49,731 nucleotides of DNA from an uncultured Aquimarina sp. (GCA_937951135.1 CALFCI010000065.1:1-49731); one strand, 5' to 3'. Positions 35,086 to 45,228 are shown, counted from the first letter of the stretch. Notes: generated by a model not told the origin, from the letters alone. Numbers and translations are program-made.

Positions 35086-35688
35086 TTAGCTACACTTTTT
35101 TTCTGAATTAGGAAGAGGTCTGTATGCGTAATACAGTAATACTTCTTCTAAAGCCATTTTAAGTGCTTTGTTTACAGGTAATATGATGTTTCCTAATCGA
35201 AAATCTATTTGATTTAATTGCATATAGTATTCTGTAAATACAGGTACATATAATCCTTTAGTAAGTGCTTCGGCAGTCGAATTGTAGGCGTCGACCTGGC
35301 TTTCTTTAATAATTTTACAAGTAGCTAATCTCAAATTACCATATTTATCAGTATTTGCTGCAAAGCCAAATAATCGACAAATTAAACCTCGGTATTTGTA
35401 ATTGGTACAACGGCCTTGATCAATACTGGCTAAAGGTTTATAGATTAAACACGTAGAACTATTTGTCTCATTAAGTATTTTCAGTGTTTTTTCCGCTTCT
35501 CCATTTAAAAACAAGTGAAAAGCCCAGGGTAAGAATTCTAATGGAGAGGCTTCTACATCTGAGTATGTACAGCATTTTCCGCAACCAGAAACACAACTAA
35601 TACCTGATGATTTTTTAAACTGAGCGGTTTCTTGCTCTAATTGATCAAAAAGGTTTTCTACTAATTGTACTCTGCGCTCTATCGACAT
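35086..35688 (-). CDS. YkgJ-type cysteine-cluster protein
   Basis: A 200-residue protein with the Zn- or Fe-S-binding motif SCVSGCGKCCTYS (Cys 32, 36, 39, 40) and later Cys in GRCTNYKYRGLICRLFGF, as in the YkgJ family. Function of the family is not settled. No signal peptide. It is apparently monocistronic. Confidence 0.82.
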   Translation of the reverse strand: MSIERRVQLVENLFDQLEQETAQFKKSSGISCVSGCGKCCTYSDVEASPLEFLPWAFHLFLNGEAEKTLKILNETNSSTCLIYKPLASIDQGRCTNYKYRGLICRLFGFAANTDKYGNLRLATCKIIKESQVDAYNSTAEALTKGLYVPVFTEYYMQLNQIDFRLGNIILPVNKALKMALEEVLLYYAYRPLPNSEKKCS

Positions 35689-35796
35689 TATTTTTTACCG
35701 AAGGTAGCCTTAATACGGCTAGGTAGTTTGATTTCTTTTTGAAAATTCTAATACCTATTAAATTTATGAGAAAGTAGCAGCTTAAAATTCCTAGGA

Positions 35797-37380
35797 TTAG
35801 TTACAACTATTTGTAGTGTTCTCAAGATACATTAGAGTATAGGCAGTTTCAGATCCGATTTTATGTGCCGTCCATTCTTTCCATTCCGTAGCGTTTTTGT
35901 CTATGGGTTCGACACCTAAAGCACAATCACCTGTTAATAAAGTATACATATAAGCTCCAATAGCTTTGTCTAAAGTGCTATGCATGTGCCAGCTATCTCT
36001 GTAAGCAGATTGTGAAGGAATGGCTTCTTTAAGCTGCGCATACAAAGTACGAATAGGTATTGCACGTCCATTTGGTAATTCTGAATTTCTAACCATATAC
36101 AATGCAGTCCCTAAATCTGTACCATTATCAGATTCGCTAATACGTTTGTCTAATCCATATAGCATAGATGTGTCACCATGATTACCATTATCTTGCATTG
36201 GAAACCCTAAAGAATAATCAAATCCAGCAGGATTGATTTTATACCGTTTATTCGCTTCAAAATTAGTATTAGCTCGGCCATAATTAAAATTAATCGGTGC
36301 TATTCCGCCATTTACGAGTGATCGACTGGACTGATTAATTACCCATTTTAAACCTCCTAAAATACCATTTTCAGAACTTGTTCCTGTGTGATTATAATGG
36401 AGTACGTTATCATTTATAGCACAGCTTTTAAATGGAGAAACAAAAGAGCGTTCACCAGTATATTGAACGTTATCTGCTTCATTAGTTTTAGTAGCTAATG
36501 CCATTTCAGCAATTTCATCATCATATTGATATTCAGAAGTTTTAGCACTTTTGTTGAATATTTGGGAATAAATAGAAGCTGCTGCTAAATACGCTCCATT
36601 TGGTGTAGGGTGGTCGCTGTCTTGATCTTTTTTTGCGGGGGGTAGTGCTTCCCAAGCACGTCCAGCGGGAATAGTTTCGACAGTTACTTTTGCACCGTCG
36701 GCTGCACGATGCCCATATTCAGAAAAATGAGTAATGGATGCGGTTTTAGTTTCATCTTTAGGCCATAACATTAATAGTAGAGGCTTGGCTCCACCTTCAG
36801 CTACTTTTGCAGCAACTTTATGAATTCCTAATGCATAGTATCCTGGTAATTTAGCTACGATATACGGGTCAGCTGCAATAACCACATAATCCCACTTGTA
36901 AGTTCCTTGTCCTGATAATTTTTTTAGCCTTTCGGATTGATTATCTGGCCAATAATAATATTGTAGTAAGGAATGACAATAAAAATTTGAATTGGATGTA
37001 TTACCCCCTTGTCCAGAGCCATAAGTAACTATTTTGTTTTTATAAATATCTTCAAAAGAAATATTCACATCTAAAGTAATAGAGGAATCTTGTGATAAAA
37101 TACTGTTTAGTTCCGTTGCTATTTTAGTTGATGCAAATGCACTAGTGCTAGTATTGATTGATGTACTGGTTCCAATCACTAAAATATTAAGTGCACCATC
37201 GTCATTAACATCTGGTGAGATTTCAATTGGTGTTGTTGTCTCGTTACTGTCGGATTCGGTTTCAACTGGTGTTTCTTTTGGGACATCATCTGAAGAACAG
37301 CTGGTTATAAAAATGAATGTACTAAAGGCTAGGATGCTCAACCAACTAAAATGGGATAGATTTCTTGTTTGTGTTTTCAT
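35797..37380 (-). CDS. SGNH hydrolase-like lipoprotein
   Basis: A 527-residue protein with lipobox IFITSC, a Glu/Thr-rich linker, then an esterase-like domain. Block I reads ILVIGTSTS in place of the usual G-D-S, and block V is kept as DSDHPTPNGAYLAAA, giving the Asp/His pair of SGNH hydrolases. The C-terminal 200 residues (after VLHYNHTG) are not recognised. It may deacylate or desulphate an envelope or exogenous glycan, but nearby genes do not confirm a substrate. Confidence 0.6.
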   Translation of the reverse strand: MKTQTRNLSHFSWLSILAFSTFIFITSCSSDDVPKETPVETESDSNETTTPIEISPDVNDDGALNILVIGTSTSINTSTSAFASTKIATELNSILSQDSSITLDVNISFEDIYKNKIVTYGSGQGGNTSNSNFYCHSLLQYYYWPDNQSERLKKLSGQGTYKWDYVVIAADPYIVAKLPGYYALGIHKVAAKVAEGGAKPLLLMLWPKDETKTASITHFSEYGHRAADGAKVTVETIPAGRAWEALPPAKKDQDSDHPTPNGAYLAAASIYSQIFNKSAKTSEYQYDDEIAEMALATKTNEADNVQYTGERSFVSPFKSCAINDNVLHYNHTGTSSENGILGGLKWVINQSSRSLVNGGIAPINFNYGRANTNFEANKRYKINPAGFDYSLGFPMQDNGNHGDTSMLYGLDKRISESDNGTDLGTALYMVRNSELPNGRAIPIRTLYAQLKEAIPSQSAYRDSWHMHSTLDKAIGAYMYTLLTGDCALGVEPIDKNATEWKEWTAHKIGSETAYTLMYLENTTNSCN

Positions 37381-37504
37381 GGGGGCTTTTTACAGGTACT
37401 AAATCTATGCATAATAAAAATCAATTCCTAAGTTGAATAGTATTCTGTTTAAGTATCTGTTTTTTATATCGCTAAGATGAGTACCCTTACTATGGTTGCT
37501 CCCT

Positions 37505-37999
37505 TTATTTTAGTTCTTCTTTTCCGTTACTATGTAGTGCAAATCTTCCTTTATCTCTAGTGTGCACAACTTCTGTTTCTAGCCAAGGCCATCCTCCAAA
37601 TTGTGTTGTGCCATATTCTTTCATAGCCGCTCTAATTTCTTCTTGCGTATTCATGACAAAAGGTCCATGTTTTACTATTTTTTCTTTAGGAAAATTAGTA
37701 TTGAAGAGACAATCTTTGTTAAAGATAAGTACTTCGCAGTCTTCTAAACAATCAATAAGCAGTTGTACAGATTCATTAAATTCTAGGGCTTCTACATCAG
37801 CAATTATCCAATTTTCTGGAGCAAACATAAAAATATGTTCTTTCCCCTTACTATCAATAATGTAACTTCTTAAAAGTCCTTTCTTAACGTAAAAATTGGA
37901 CGCGATCGAATCGCCTGCACGCTGAAGAATCTGGCCTTTTTTGAATGATTTTAGTTGGGCTTCTGGATCAATGTTTAAGATTGCTGTTAAATTTTCCAT
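37505..37999 (-). CDS. Chimera of Crp-type cNMP domain and pirin C-terminus
   Basis: A 164-residue ORF made of two unrelated pieces. Residues 1 to about 95 are the N-terminal part of a Crp/Fnr-family regulator (FKKGQILQRAGD, YVKKGLLRSYIID, KEHIFMFAPENWIIADVE). Residues about 104-164 are the tail of a bicupin pirin (IVKHGPFVMNTQEEIRAAM, then TQFGGWPW). The Crp DNA-binding helix-turn-helix and nearly all of the pirin are missing. The frame is open across the join near 37690-37715. This looks like a deletion fusing two adjacent genes; whether the product folds or works is doubtful. Confidence 0.8.
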   Translation of the reverse strand: MENLTAILNIDPEAQLKSFKKGQILQRAGDSIASNFYVKKGLLRSYIIDSKGKEHIFMFAPENWIIADVEALEFNESVQLLIDCLEDCEVLIFNKDCLFNTNFPKEKIVKHGPFVMNTQEEIRAAMKEYGTTQFGGWPWLETEVVHTRDKGRFALHSNGKEELK

Positions 38000-38086
38000 T
38001 GGTATCTAATGCGGGTAAACGGTTTGTATAAAAACAGTAAGCGTTGAAAATACACTTCCTATTAGAGGTGATACTCCATCATATTG

Positions 38087-38650
38087 CTAATTACTGGTTT
38101 TTTTATTTTCCTTTATAAATTCATTTAGGGGATGTTTAAATTTTTGATACTTCTCGGGCATTTGTAAAAAAGGCACTAGGGTAAAGCTGAATGTACTATC
38201 TCCATTAAACACCCAATACTGATCCACCAACGTTCCTTTTTTGGTTTTGAGATTGTGTTTTGGAACATGATTGATAGAAAATTGATTTTTCTCTGCGTTA
38301 TACCAAATACCCAAAGCTCGTAAATCTTTTTCGTTTGAGTAGGTAAGTTTTATATGCGGCTCAATTGTTTTTTTTACCGCTGTTAGTGTGAAATTTTTAA
38401 GCCGAAAACTGTCTAGCTCTTTTGACCAAGGCGTTTCTTTTTCTTTCCAGTGCAATAGTTTGTCCCATTGTTCAAGTACAAGTGTGGTGTCTTTTTTGGA
38501 TTGGATAACGGTAAATACGTTTTCTTGAATGATTTCTATCTCTTGGGTTTCAGGATATATCGTCACTGTAGTTTTATCCGCAGCAATCCGTCCGCCTTCT
38601 ATGGTAAAGAAAGAGCATAATGCGTAAAATAGTATTTGTATTTGTTCCAT
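38087..38650 (-). CDS. Protein of unknown function
   Basis: A 187-residue protein. A weakly hydrophobic N-terminus (IQILFYALCSFFTIEGG) could be a signal peptide. The rest is beta-rich and ends with a Lys-rich tail. I recognise no family. It seems to be transcribed alone. Confidence 0.6.
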   Translation of the reverse strand: MEQIQILFYALCSFFTIEGGRIAADKTTVTIYPETQEIEIIQENVFTVIQSKKDTTLVLEQWDKLLHWKEKETPWSKELDSFRLKNFTLTAVKKTIEPHIKLTYSNEKDLRALGIWYNAEKNQFSINHVPKHNLKTKKGTLVDQYWVFNGDSTFSFTLVPFLQMPEKYQKFKHPLNEFIKENKKTSN

Positions 38651-38839
38651 TTATTAGTTTTTTACACCTTTTGATCTCGAAATTAAGACTGTGTTTAGGT
38701 TGCATTTTGAGCCTAACACAAGGCAATACATTGGTTTCGTTTTATTTGGATCTAAAATACTAATAAAATTGGGGTACTGCTTTTAAAAACAGATCACATG
38801 CTAAAGTTAGTGTCCATATAGGATTATGGATATAATTTG

Positions 38840-38847
38840 TACGTTTG
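38840..38847 (+). promoter_or_regulatory. Possible -7 box (TACGTTTG) for the methyltransferase gene
   Basis: TACGTTTG fits TAnnTTTG and lies 20 nt before the ATG at 38868. No convincing -33 box is seen. Confidence 0.25.
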
Positions 38848-38867
38848 TATAGACCAATAGTATCGTA

Positions 38868-39545
38868 ATGAAGAAGAAAGAAAATAACACTAAAACAATG
38901 AAGAAGGTTTGGCCAACTAAAGCGGCTATGGAACAGGTATATGCAAAGAAACTTTGGGGTGGTGACGATGCTGGTTTTTATTCGGGTGTAGGGTCGCATG
39001 ATCCTGAGCTTGTTACTCCATATATAACCACTGTAATAGCGTTCTTGAAATCGTTTAAAACTCCTCTTGTGGTATGTGATTTGGGTTGTGGAGATTTTAA
39101 TATAGGAAAACAATTGGTGCAGCATACTGCTAAGTATATTGGGGTCGATATTGTAACAGACCTTATAGCGCATAATAGAGGGAAATTTAAAGCAGAAAAT
39201 TTAGAGTTCCATTGTTTGGATATCGCCGTGGATGATTTGCCTTCTGGAGATTGCGCAGTAGTACGACAAGTGTTACAACATTTATCGAATGCTGAAATAC
39301 AAAGCATATTGAATACGCTAACTGATTTTAAATATGTTATACTAACAGAGCATGTGCCTGAAGGCGATTTTGAACCGAATAAAGATATGATTTCAGGACA
39401 AGGGATTCGATTAAAAAAACAAAGTGGTTTACATATAGTAGCGCCACCATTTAATTTTAAGGTAAAAGAAGAAAAACAGTTATTGTCTGTTGCGTTAAAT
39501 GATGGTAAAGGGGTTATTACGACTACGCTGTATACCCTTTTTTAA
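38868..39545 (+). CDS. SAM-dependent methyltransferase (class I)
   Basis: A 225-residue protein with motif I VVCDLGCGDFNIGK, acidic residue in YIGVDIV and motif IV region CAVVRQVLQHLS. The family fold is clear but the substrate is not. An in-frame ATG at 38898 (MKKVWPTKAAM) is an equally good start. The 335-nt stretch downstream (39546-39880) holds nothing I can identify. Confidence 0.8.
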   Translation: MKKKENNTKTMKKVWPTKAAMEQVYAKKLWGGDDAGFYSGVGSHDPELVTPYITTVIAFLKSFKTPLVVCDLGCGDFNIGKQLVQHTAKYIGVDIVTDLIAHNRGKFKAENLEFHCLDIAVDDLPSGDCAVVRQVLQHLSNAEIQSILNTLTDFKYVILTEHVPEGDFEPNKDMISGQGIRLKKQSGLHIVAPPFNFKVKEEKQLLSVALNDGKGVITTTLYTLF

Positions 39546-39880
39546 ATGAGATCTGTTATGATACTCTGGGTTCTATTTAAATATTTTATTGCAGTCTTTT
39601 GTTTGAAAGGTAGTATGTAAAGCGTTCTAGTTTTTGGTTCAATTGAAAGCAAGAGTACTGAGTCCTGTTTTATTGGTCTCAGAAATAGGTACAACTATGC
39701 ACTTTAGTACATCTCGCTTTAGCTTTTGAAAACTGTTGAGATTAATGAATTTTTTATCGTTAGTTTTTGCGAATTTTAGCTAAAGGCAAGCTACTAAAAG
39801 CTGAACACGCTTATTGTTGACTTTAGTCAGATTGAAAACCTATGGATTTCTAGTCCGTAGTGGTTTAGTTTCTATATCCA

Positions 39881-41278
39881 TTAGGATTCTTTTTCAAGAT
39901 ACTCCTTATAAATAGCAATGGGGACTAAGCCGGTCCAACCACAGAAATCTTTTTTTGCTGGCATGCCGTATGAAATTAAATCGGGTGAATAATTTTCCCA
40001 AAAAGTTCCAGTTGCTTCAAATACTTGAGCAATACCGGTATAGGTTTTTTCGGCAAGGTCTTTGGCCAACTCGTGTTTACCATTTGCGGTCAATCCTTTT
40101 AGGACCATATATGAAGTCGGTGCCCATACACCACCCAACCAATAATCTCCCCAGCCTTTATAATCTGGGTCATCTGCAGAAAGTGCAGGTAAGGGTATTT
40201 TACGGTAAAACTCATTAGGGTTTGTTAGGTGTGCTAAAAAGGTATCTAACTTTTCTTCAGGAACCAATTTCCCTAACAATGCCCAATACATGCCTATATG
40301 CTTGCGTTTAATTTGTTTCCCATATCCTAAATCATAATAAAAGGCATCATCATTGTTCCAACATAAATCATTTAGAGCTTGCTTAATCTCGGCATGAAAA
40401 GACCGATAGGCGGGTAGGTCTTCTTCTGCACCAATTTCTTTAGCAATGAATTTTAATTGCAATGCACACATCGCCATTTGTGCAGTAAAATCTACTAACC
40501 TTCCTTCTTCATTCCAAACTCCTTGCAATGTCTCCAAATATCCTGAAGTAAACTGATTTAAGCGCTCTTCATCTGTGGAACCACTTATTTTTCCCAATTT
40601 ATCGCCCAACTCGTGGTGCGTCATACCATTACCCTCTGTTGTTGTCCAGCCAAGTGGAAAACGAGGAATATTATCCATTCCCATCCCTAAGGTATCACCC
40701 CAAAACAATTTGTCTTCACCCTGGTATCTGTCGATATGAAATTCAAAATTTTTTTTCAACATGGGGTATACTTTTTTCAAGCGCTCTTTATCTTTTCTAA
40801 TGTCATAAATTTCAGTTTCAGCTAAAGCTAATAATGGTGGATTAATAGAAACGGGGTGTTCTTTTGTCCAAAGTGGACGCCCATCAACGCGGTACTCGCG
40901 ACAGATAAATCCATCGGGTTCCATGCGTTCATAAAAATTATCGAGTGCTTGATACACTGGTATCTCATCTAGGTGGTATTTGGCAAAACATACGATAAAA
41001 CAAGTATCCCAAAGAAAAATATTGTCAGAAAAAGCAGCATCAACAAAAGGTTTTTTGAAAAAAGGCTCGCTGTCACCTCCACGTACCTTCTTTTTAGTGA
41101 TTTCTAAAGCTTTGGTATACATTTGTGTACTTAACTCTGCTGTGATCTTAAAATCACTGCCGGCAGTAAGAATAGTGGTTTTGGGACTTTCCTTACTTTT
41201 GGGTTCACAGCTAGAAGTCAAGGTTGCTGCTCCAAATACTCCAAATACAAGATTTCTATTAAAGTCTCTTCTTTTCAT
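39881..41278 (-). CDS. Trehalase-like (GH37/GH63-type) glycosidase
   Basis: A 465-residue protein with an RR-containing N-terminus (MKRRDFNRNLVFG) and a lipobox-like LTSSC, so it may be Tat-exported or a lipoprotein. The (alpha/alpha)6 barrel markers include DNIFLWDTCFIVCFAKYHLDE, VDGRPLWTKEHP, GWGDYWLGGVWAPTSYMVLK and SYGMPAKKDFCGWTGLVPI. This is the trehalase/GH63-type fold; substrate is uncertain, with alpha-linked glucosides or marine glycans the likely choices. Confidence 0.75.
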   Translation of the reverse strand: MKRRDFNRNLVFGVFGAATLTSSCEPKSKESPKTTILTAGSDFKITAELSTQMYTKALEITKKKVRGGDSEPFFKKPFVDAAFSDNIFLWDTCFIVCFAKYHLDEIPVYQALDNFYERMEPDGFICREYRVDGRPLWTKEHPVSINPPLLALAETEIYDIRKDKERLKKVYPMLKKNFEFHIDRYQGEDKLFWGDTLGMGMDNIPRFPLGWTTTEGNGMTHHELGDKLGKISGSTDEERLNQFTSGYLETLQGVWNEEGRLVDFTAQMAMCALQLKFIAKEIGAEEDLPAYRSFHAEIKQALNDLCWNNDDAFYYDLGYGKQIKRKHIGMYWALLGKLVPEEKLDTFLAHLTNPNEFYRKIPLPALSADDPDYKGWGDYWLGGVWAPTSYMVLKGLTANGKHELAKDLAEKTYTGIAQVFEATGTFWENYSPDLISYGMPAKKDFCGWTGLVPIAIYKEYLEKES

Positions 41279-41511
41279 AAGTACGGATCTTATTTTTTGA
41301 GCTAACTATTTCAAAAATATTCTTTTAAAATGTAGTCAAAGGTTTCCTATCAAATAGGGCGGAAGTAAACGTGTATTTACTGTCCAACAGGGTTATAATA
41401 TTTTGTTTTGTGAAGCCTAGGAAAGGACTATGGATACTAATATATAAAATAAAAACAGGGTTGTAAATGAAAAAACTATAATCCTGTATTGGCAATGTGT
41501 ACTGCACGCTG

Positions 41512-41868
41512 TTATTTAGCGTCTTCTTTTATCGTATTTTTACTTTCTACCGTTATTTCTGAACCTTCCGCAAGTAATACTGAGGCTGGTTTCATGGTAT
41601 TCAAAAATTCAAAATCAGTTCCATAAACACTGCCAAATTCTACTGCTATTTCATAACTTTGTACTTCGTATTGCCGCCATTTTGGATGCGTCACTTCATA
41701 CTCATTAGTAACGTTTTCATTCACTTTTGCGTATCCCCAATAATGTTCAGTGATGAATTGGGTTTCACTGTGTTCTTCAATTTCTGAAGATTCTAAATCA
41801 GCAGTTATTTTGAAAGAGTGCCATTCTTTATTTTTTTTCCATTGATAGGTTACCTTGGTAACTATATT
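41512..41868 (-). pseudogene. DUF2071 (YqjF-like) protein fragment, 5' end lost
   Basis: An open frame of about 118 codons ends at 41512, but upstream it meets a stop in an AT-repeat stretch (near 41870-41880). It contains FITEHYWGYAKVNEN, TNEYEVTHPKW and ASVLLAEGSEITV, all typical of the C-terminal half of DUF2071 proteins. The N-terminal half is missing from the window. A 70-codon piece from the ATG at 41724 could still be translated but would not be a complete domain. Confidence 0.7.
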
Positions 41869-41988
41869 TTATATATATATAATACACATAACCAGATAAC
41901 AACTATTTGGTATCGGGTGATGTGTATCGGATTAAAACGTAGTAGCGATATACTAAGATATCACCAAAACTATTTTATAAAATAATGC

Positions 41989-43800
41989 TTACGAAATAAA
42001 ATAGCCATTCTCTTTGGCAATTTTATCTGCGATTTTAATTCGTAATGCCACTACATTGGGGTGGTTTGCATATTTGGTGAAGCGTTTCAGTCCCATAAGC
42101 ATCATGCGTTGTTCATCGCCTTCGGCAAAGGATACAATGGCTTCTTTTCCTTTTCGAATCACAATATCTACGGCATTGTAGAGGTACAATTGAGACATTG
42201 CAATTTGTGTTTCTTGTGGGGCCTCTCCAAAGCGTTTTACGTTCTTTTCGGTACGTAAGATTCCGGATTCTGCCATATAAATTTCAATCAGAATGTCTGA
42301 TGCGGCAAGTAACAGTTGTTGGTGCTCTTCTAATTGAGGGCCATATTTTTGTATTGCTGATCCTGCGACCATTAAAAATACTTTCTTTAATTTGGCGATC
42401 ATTTCTTTTTCTAGTGAAAACAATACTGAATAATCAGGAGTGTCAAAAGATGGGATTCCGGTTAATTCCTCGGCTACTTTCATCGCAGGGTTTAATAAAT
42501 CAACATGGCCTTTCATGGCTTTCTTTACTAACATCCCTACCGCCAGCATGCGGTTAATCTCATTGGTACCTTCATAGATTCTAGAAATACGAGCATCTCT
42601 CCATGCCGATTCCATAGGAGTGTCGGCAGAGAATCCCATTCCTCCATAAATTTGTACGCCTTCATCTGCGGTAGCTTGTACGTCTTCGGATACGGCTACT
42701 TTTAGGATAGAACATTCGATAGCATATTCTTCTACACCTTTCAATTCTGCTTCTTGATGGGTGTTTCCATCAGCCTCTCTAATAGCGATTCGGTCTTCTA
42801 TATTTTTTGCAGCACGATAACATGCGGATTCTCCTATGTAGGTATTGGTCGCCATATCTGCAATTTTAGATTTGATTGCTCCAAAATTCATGATTGCTGT
42901 TTTGAACTGAATGCGTTCGTTGGCATATTTGGTAGCTTCATCGATAATACGTCTTTGGGAGTCTAAACAGGCTGCTGCCAGTTTGATACGTCCTATGTTT
43001 AAGGCGTTCATTGCGATTTTAAATCCGTTTCCGCGTTCGGATAACATATTTTCTACAGGGACTTTGGTATCACTAAAGAATACTTGTCGGGTAGAGGAGG
43101 AGTGTATTCCTAATTTTTTCTCCTCATCACCCATAGTGATTCCATTTTCAGGATTATTTTCTACAATAAATCCTGTAATATTTTTATCATCTTCAATACG
43201 AGCAAAAACAATGAACAGGCTACAAAACCCAGCATTAGAGATCCACATTTTTTGTCCAGATATGGCGTAGTGTTTTCCATCATCGGATAAAACAGCTTTG
43301 GTTTTTCCAGAGTTCGCATCTGAACCTGCTCCGGGTTCTGTAAGGCAATAGGCACCAAACCACTCCCCACTGGCTAATTTTGGAACATATTTTTTCTTTT
43401 GTGCTTCTGTACCATACAGCGTAATGGGCATGGTGCCAATACCTGTATGTGCTCCAAAAGCAGTGCTGAATGATCCTGTAGCTCCAGATATGTAATCACA
43501 AACCAACATGGTAGATACAAACCCCATTCCTAAGCCTTCATAAGCTTCGGGAACTGAAACGCCTAGTAATCCAAGTTCACCCGCTTTACGCATACAGGCT
43601 TCGGTATAGGCATAGTCTTTTTGCTCAAAACGTTCCCAATGTGCCCAGAGTTCCCGATCTACAAATTCTTTGGCACTGTCCCGCATCATCTGTTGTTCTT
43701 CAGAAAAATCTTCAGGTGTGAATATGTCTTCAGCTTTGGTTTCTTTTACAAGGAATTGTCCGCCTCGTAGTAAGTCATTGTTTGGGTTTTTATCGCTCAT
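41989..43800 (-). CDS. fadE: Acyl-CoA dehydrogenase (FadE type)
   Basis: A 603-residue flavoenzyme of the long-chain type. It shows CLTEPGAGSD (FAD/substrate loop), ISNAGFCSLFIVFARIE, and the C-terminal ISRIYEGTNEINRML segment, with a C-terminal extension beyond the usual 380-residue core. It catalyses the first beta-oxidation step, forming the trans-2-enoyl-CoA. It is the last gene of the fad series, 185 nt after fadA, with an inverted repeat in the gap. Confidence 0.9.
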   Translation of the reverse strand: MSDKNPNNDLLRGGQFLVKETKAEDIFTPEDFSEEQQMMRDSAKEFVDRELWAHWERFEQKDYAYTEACMRKAGELGLLGVSVPEAYEGLGMGFVSTMLVCDYISGATGSFSTAFGAHTGIGTMPITLYGTEAQKKKYVPKLASGEWFGAYCLTEPGAGSDANSGKTKAVLSDDGKHYAISGQKMWISNAGFCSLFIVFARIEDDKNITGFIVENNPENGITMGDEEKKLGIHSSSTRQVFFSDTKVPVENMLSERGNGFKIAMNALNIGRIKLAAACLDSQRRIIDEATKYANERIQFKTAIMNFGAIKSKIADMATNTYIGESACYRAAKNIEDRIAIREADGNTHQEAELKGVEEYAIECSILKVAVSEDVQATADEGVQIYGGMGFSADTPMESAWRDARISRIYEGTNEINRMLAVGMLVKKAMKGHVDLLNPAMKVAEELTGIPSFDTPDYSVLFSLEKEMIAKLKKVFLMVAGSAIQKYGPQLEEHQQLLLAASDILIEIYMAESGILRTEKNVKRFGEAPQETQIAMSQLYLYNAVDIVIRKGKEAIVSFAEGDEQRMMLMGLKRFTKYANHPNVVALRIKIADKIAKENGYFIS

Positions 43801-43807
43801 GGTATAT

Positions 43808-43975
43808 AGATTTTAGTATTAAGTACTAAGTATTAAGACCTGTTTTGTCAAAATGAGTACATACTATATTTTACTGTTATTAATTATTGTCAATGATTGA
43901 TACATTGATATTAGTTTTGCTGATTATGGGAGTGCACTGAGATCTATAGTGTCTAAATACTTAATACTAAAATCT
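43808..43975. repeat. Segment bounded by a perfect 18-bp inverted repeat
   Basis: AGATTTTAGTATTAAGTA (43808-43825) and its exact reverse complement TACTTAATACTAAAATCT (43958-43975) enclose 132 nt in the fadA-fadE gap. The inner sequence has no gene. The repeats are AT-rich and resemble the degenerate words flanking the four-helix-bundle gene. Confidence 0.7.
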
Positions 43976-43985
43976 CAATACTATT

Positions 43986-45179
43986 TTAGTTTAAAAACTC
44001 AAACACTCCTGCTGCACCTTGCCCGGTGCCTACACACATGGTTACCATACCATATTTTCCTTGCATATCGCGTTTTCGCATTTCATCAAAGAGCTGTACG
44101 GATAATTTTGCTCCGGTACATCCTAGTGGATGCCCTAGGGCGATAGCTCCTCCATTGACATTTACAATATCAGGGTTCAGTTTTAGTTCTCGTAATACGG
44201 CCAGGGATTGTGAAGCAAAGGCTTCGTTTAATTCGATGAGTTCGACATCTTTTTGCTGTAACCCGGCTTGTTTTAGTACTTTTGGGATGGCTTTTACAGG
44301 ACCAATTCCCATGATTCTAGGTTCTACACCGGCAGCTGCATAGTTTACCAATCGTGCTATAGGTTCTATGTTTAATTCTTTGACCATGGCTTCGCTCATG
44401 ATCATTACAAAAGCGGCTCCGTCACTCATTTGTGAAGAGTTTCCTGCGGTTACGCTACCGCCATCAGCAAATACAGCTCTTAGTTTGGCTAGAATTTCTT
44501 TTTTTGTATCGGCTCTAGGGCCTTCATCTTTGTTTACGGTATAGGTTTTAGTTGCTTTTTTTCCATTCTCATCTACATATACATGCTCAACATCGATAGG
44601 TACAATTTGATCTTGGAATCGATCTTCTGCTTGTGCTTTTAACGCTTTTATATGAGAATTGTAGGCGAACTCGTCTTGATCTTCTCTGGATACTTTAAAC
44701 TGATTGGCAACAGCTTCAGCCGTTAATCCCATACCCCAATAGTAATCTTCGTTTCCGGCAGCAGCAACAGCATAATCGGGTGTTGGTTTATATCCTCCCA
44801 TAGGGATATAGGACATGCTTTCGGCACCTCCAGCAATAATACAATCTGCCATACCGGCTTGTATTTTTGCAGTGGCAATCCCAATGGTTTCTATTCCAGA
44901 AGCACAATAGCGATTTACGGTTACTCCGGGTACATCTTCGACCTTAAGTCCCATTAACGAAATCAAACGGGCAATATTAAGCCCTTGCTCGGCTTCGGGC
45001 ATTGCGTTTCCTACAATGACATCATCGATACGTGTTTTGTCAAAATCGGGCAATTCTTTCATGATATGCTCAATGGTCTCTGCGGCAAGTTCATCAGGTC
45101 TTTTGAAACGAAATACACCACGAGGGGCTTTTCCTACTGCGGTACGGTATGCTTTTACTATGTATGCTGTTGTGTTCAT
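43986..45179 (-). CDS. fadA: Acetyl-CoA C-acyltransferase (thiolase)
   Basis: A 397-residue thiolase with the nucleophilic Cys in NRYCASGIETI, the active-site His in GGAIALGHPLGCTGAK and the second Cys in TMCVGTGQGAA. It cleaves 3-ketoacyl-CoA in the last step of beta-oxidation. Gene order with fadB/N and fadE matches the fadNAE type of operon. Confidence 0.93.
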   Translation of the reverse strand: MNTTAYIVKAYRTAVGKAPRGVFRFKRPDELAAETIEHIMKELPDFDKTRIDDVIVGNAMPEAEQGLNIARLISLMGLKVEDVPGVTVNRYCASGIETIGIATAKIQAGMADCIIAGGAESMSYIPMGGYKPTPDYAVAAAGNEDYYWGMGLTAEAVANQFKVSREDQDEFAYNSHIKALKAQAEDRFQDQIVPIDVEHVYVDENGKKATKTYTVNKDEGPRADTKKEILAKLRAVFADGGSVTAGNSSQMSDGAAFVMIMSEAMVKELNIEPIARLVNYAAAGVEPRIMGIGPVKAIPKVLKQAGLQQKDVELIELNEAFASQSLAVLRELKLNPDIVNVNGGAIALGHPLGCTGAKLSVQLFDEMRKRDMQGKYGMVTMCVGTGQGAAGVFEFLN

Positions 45180-45228
45180 AATACGTTATATTTTATAGAT
45201 AGGGTTTCACCTTTAGTTTGATTCGAAC

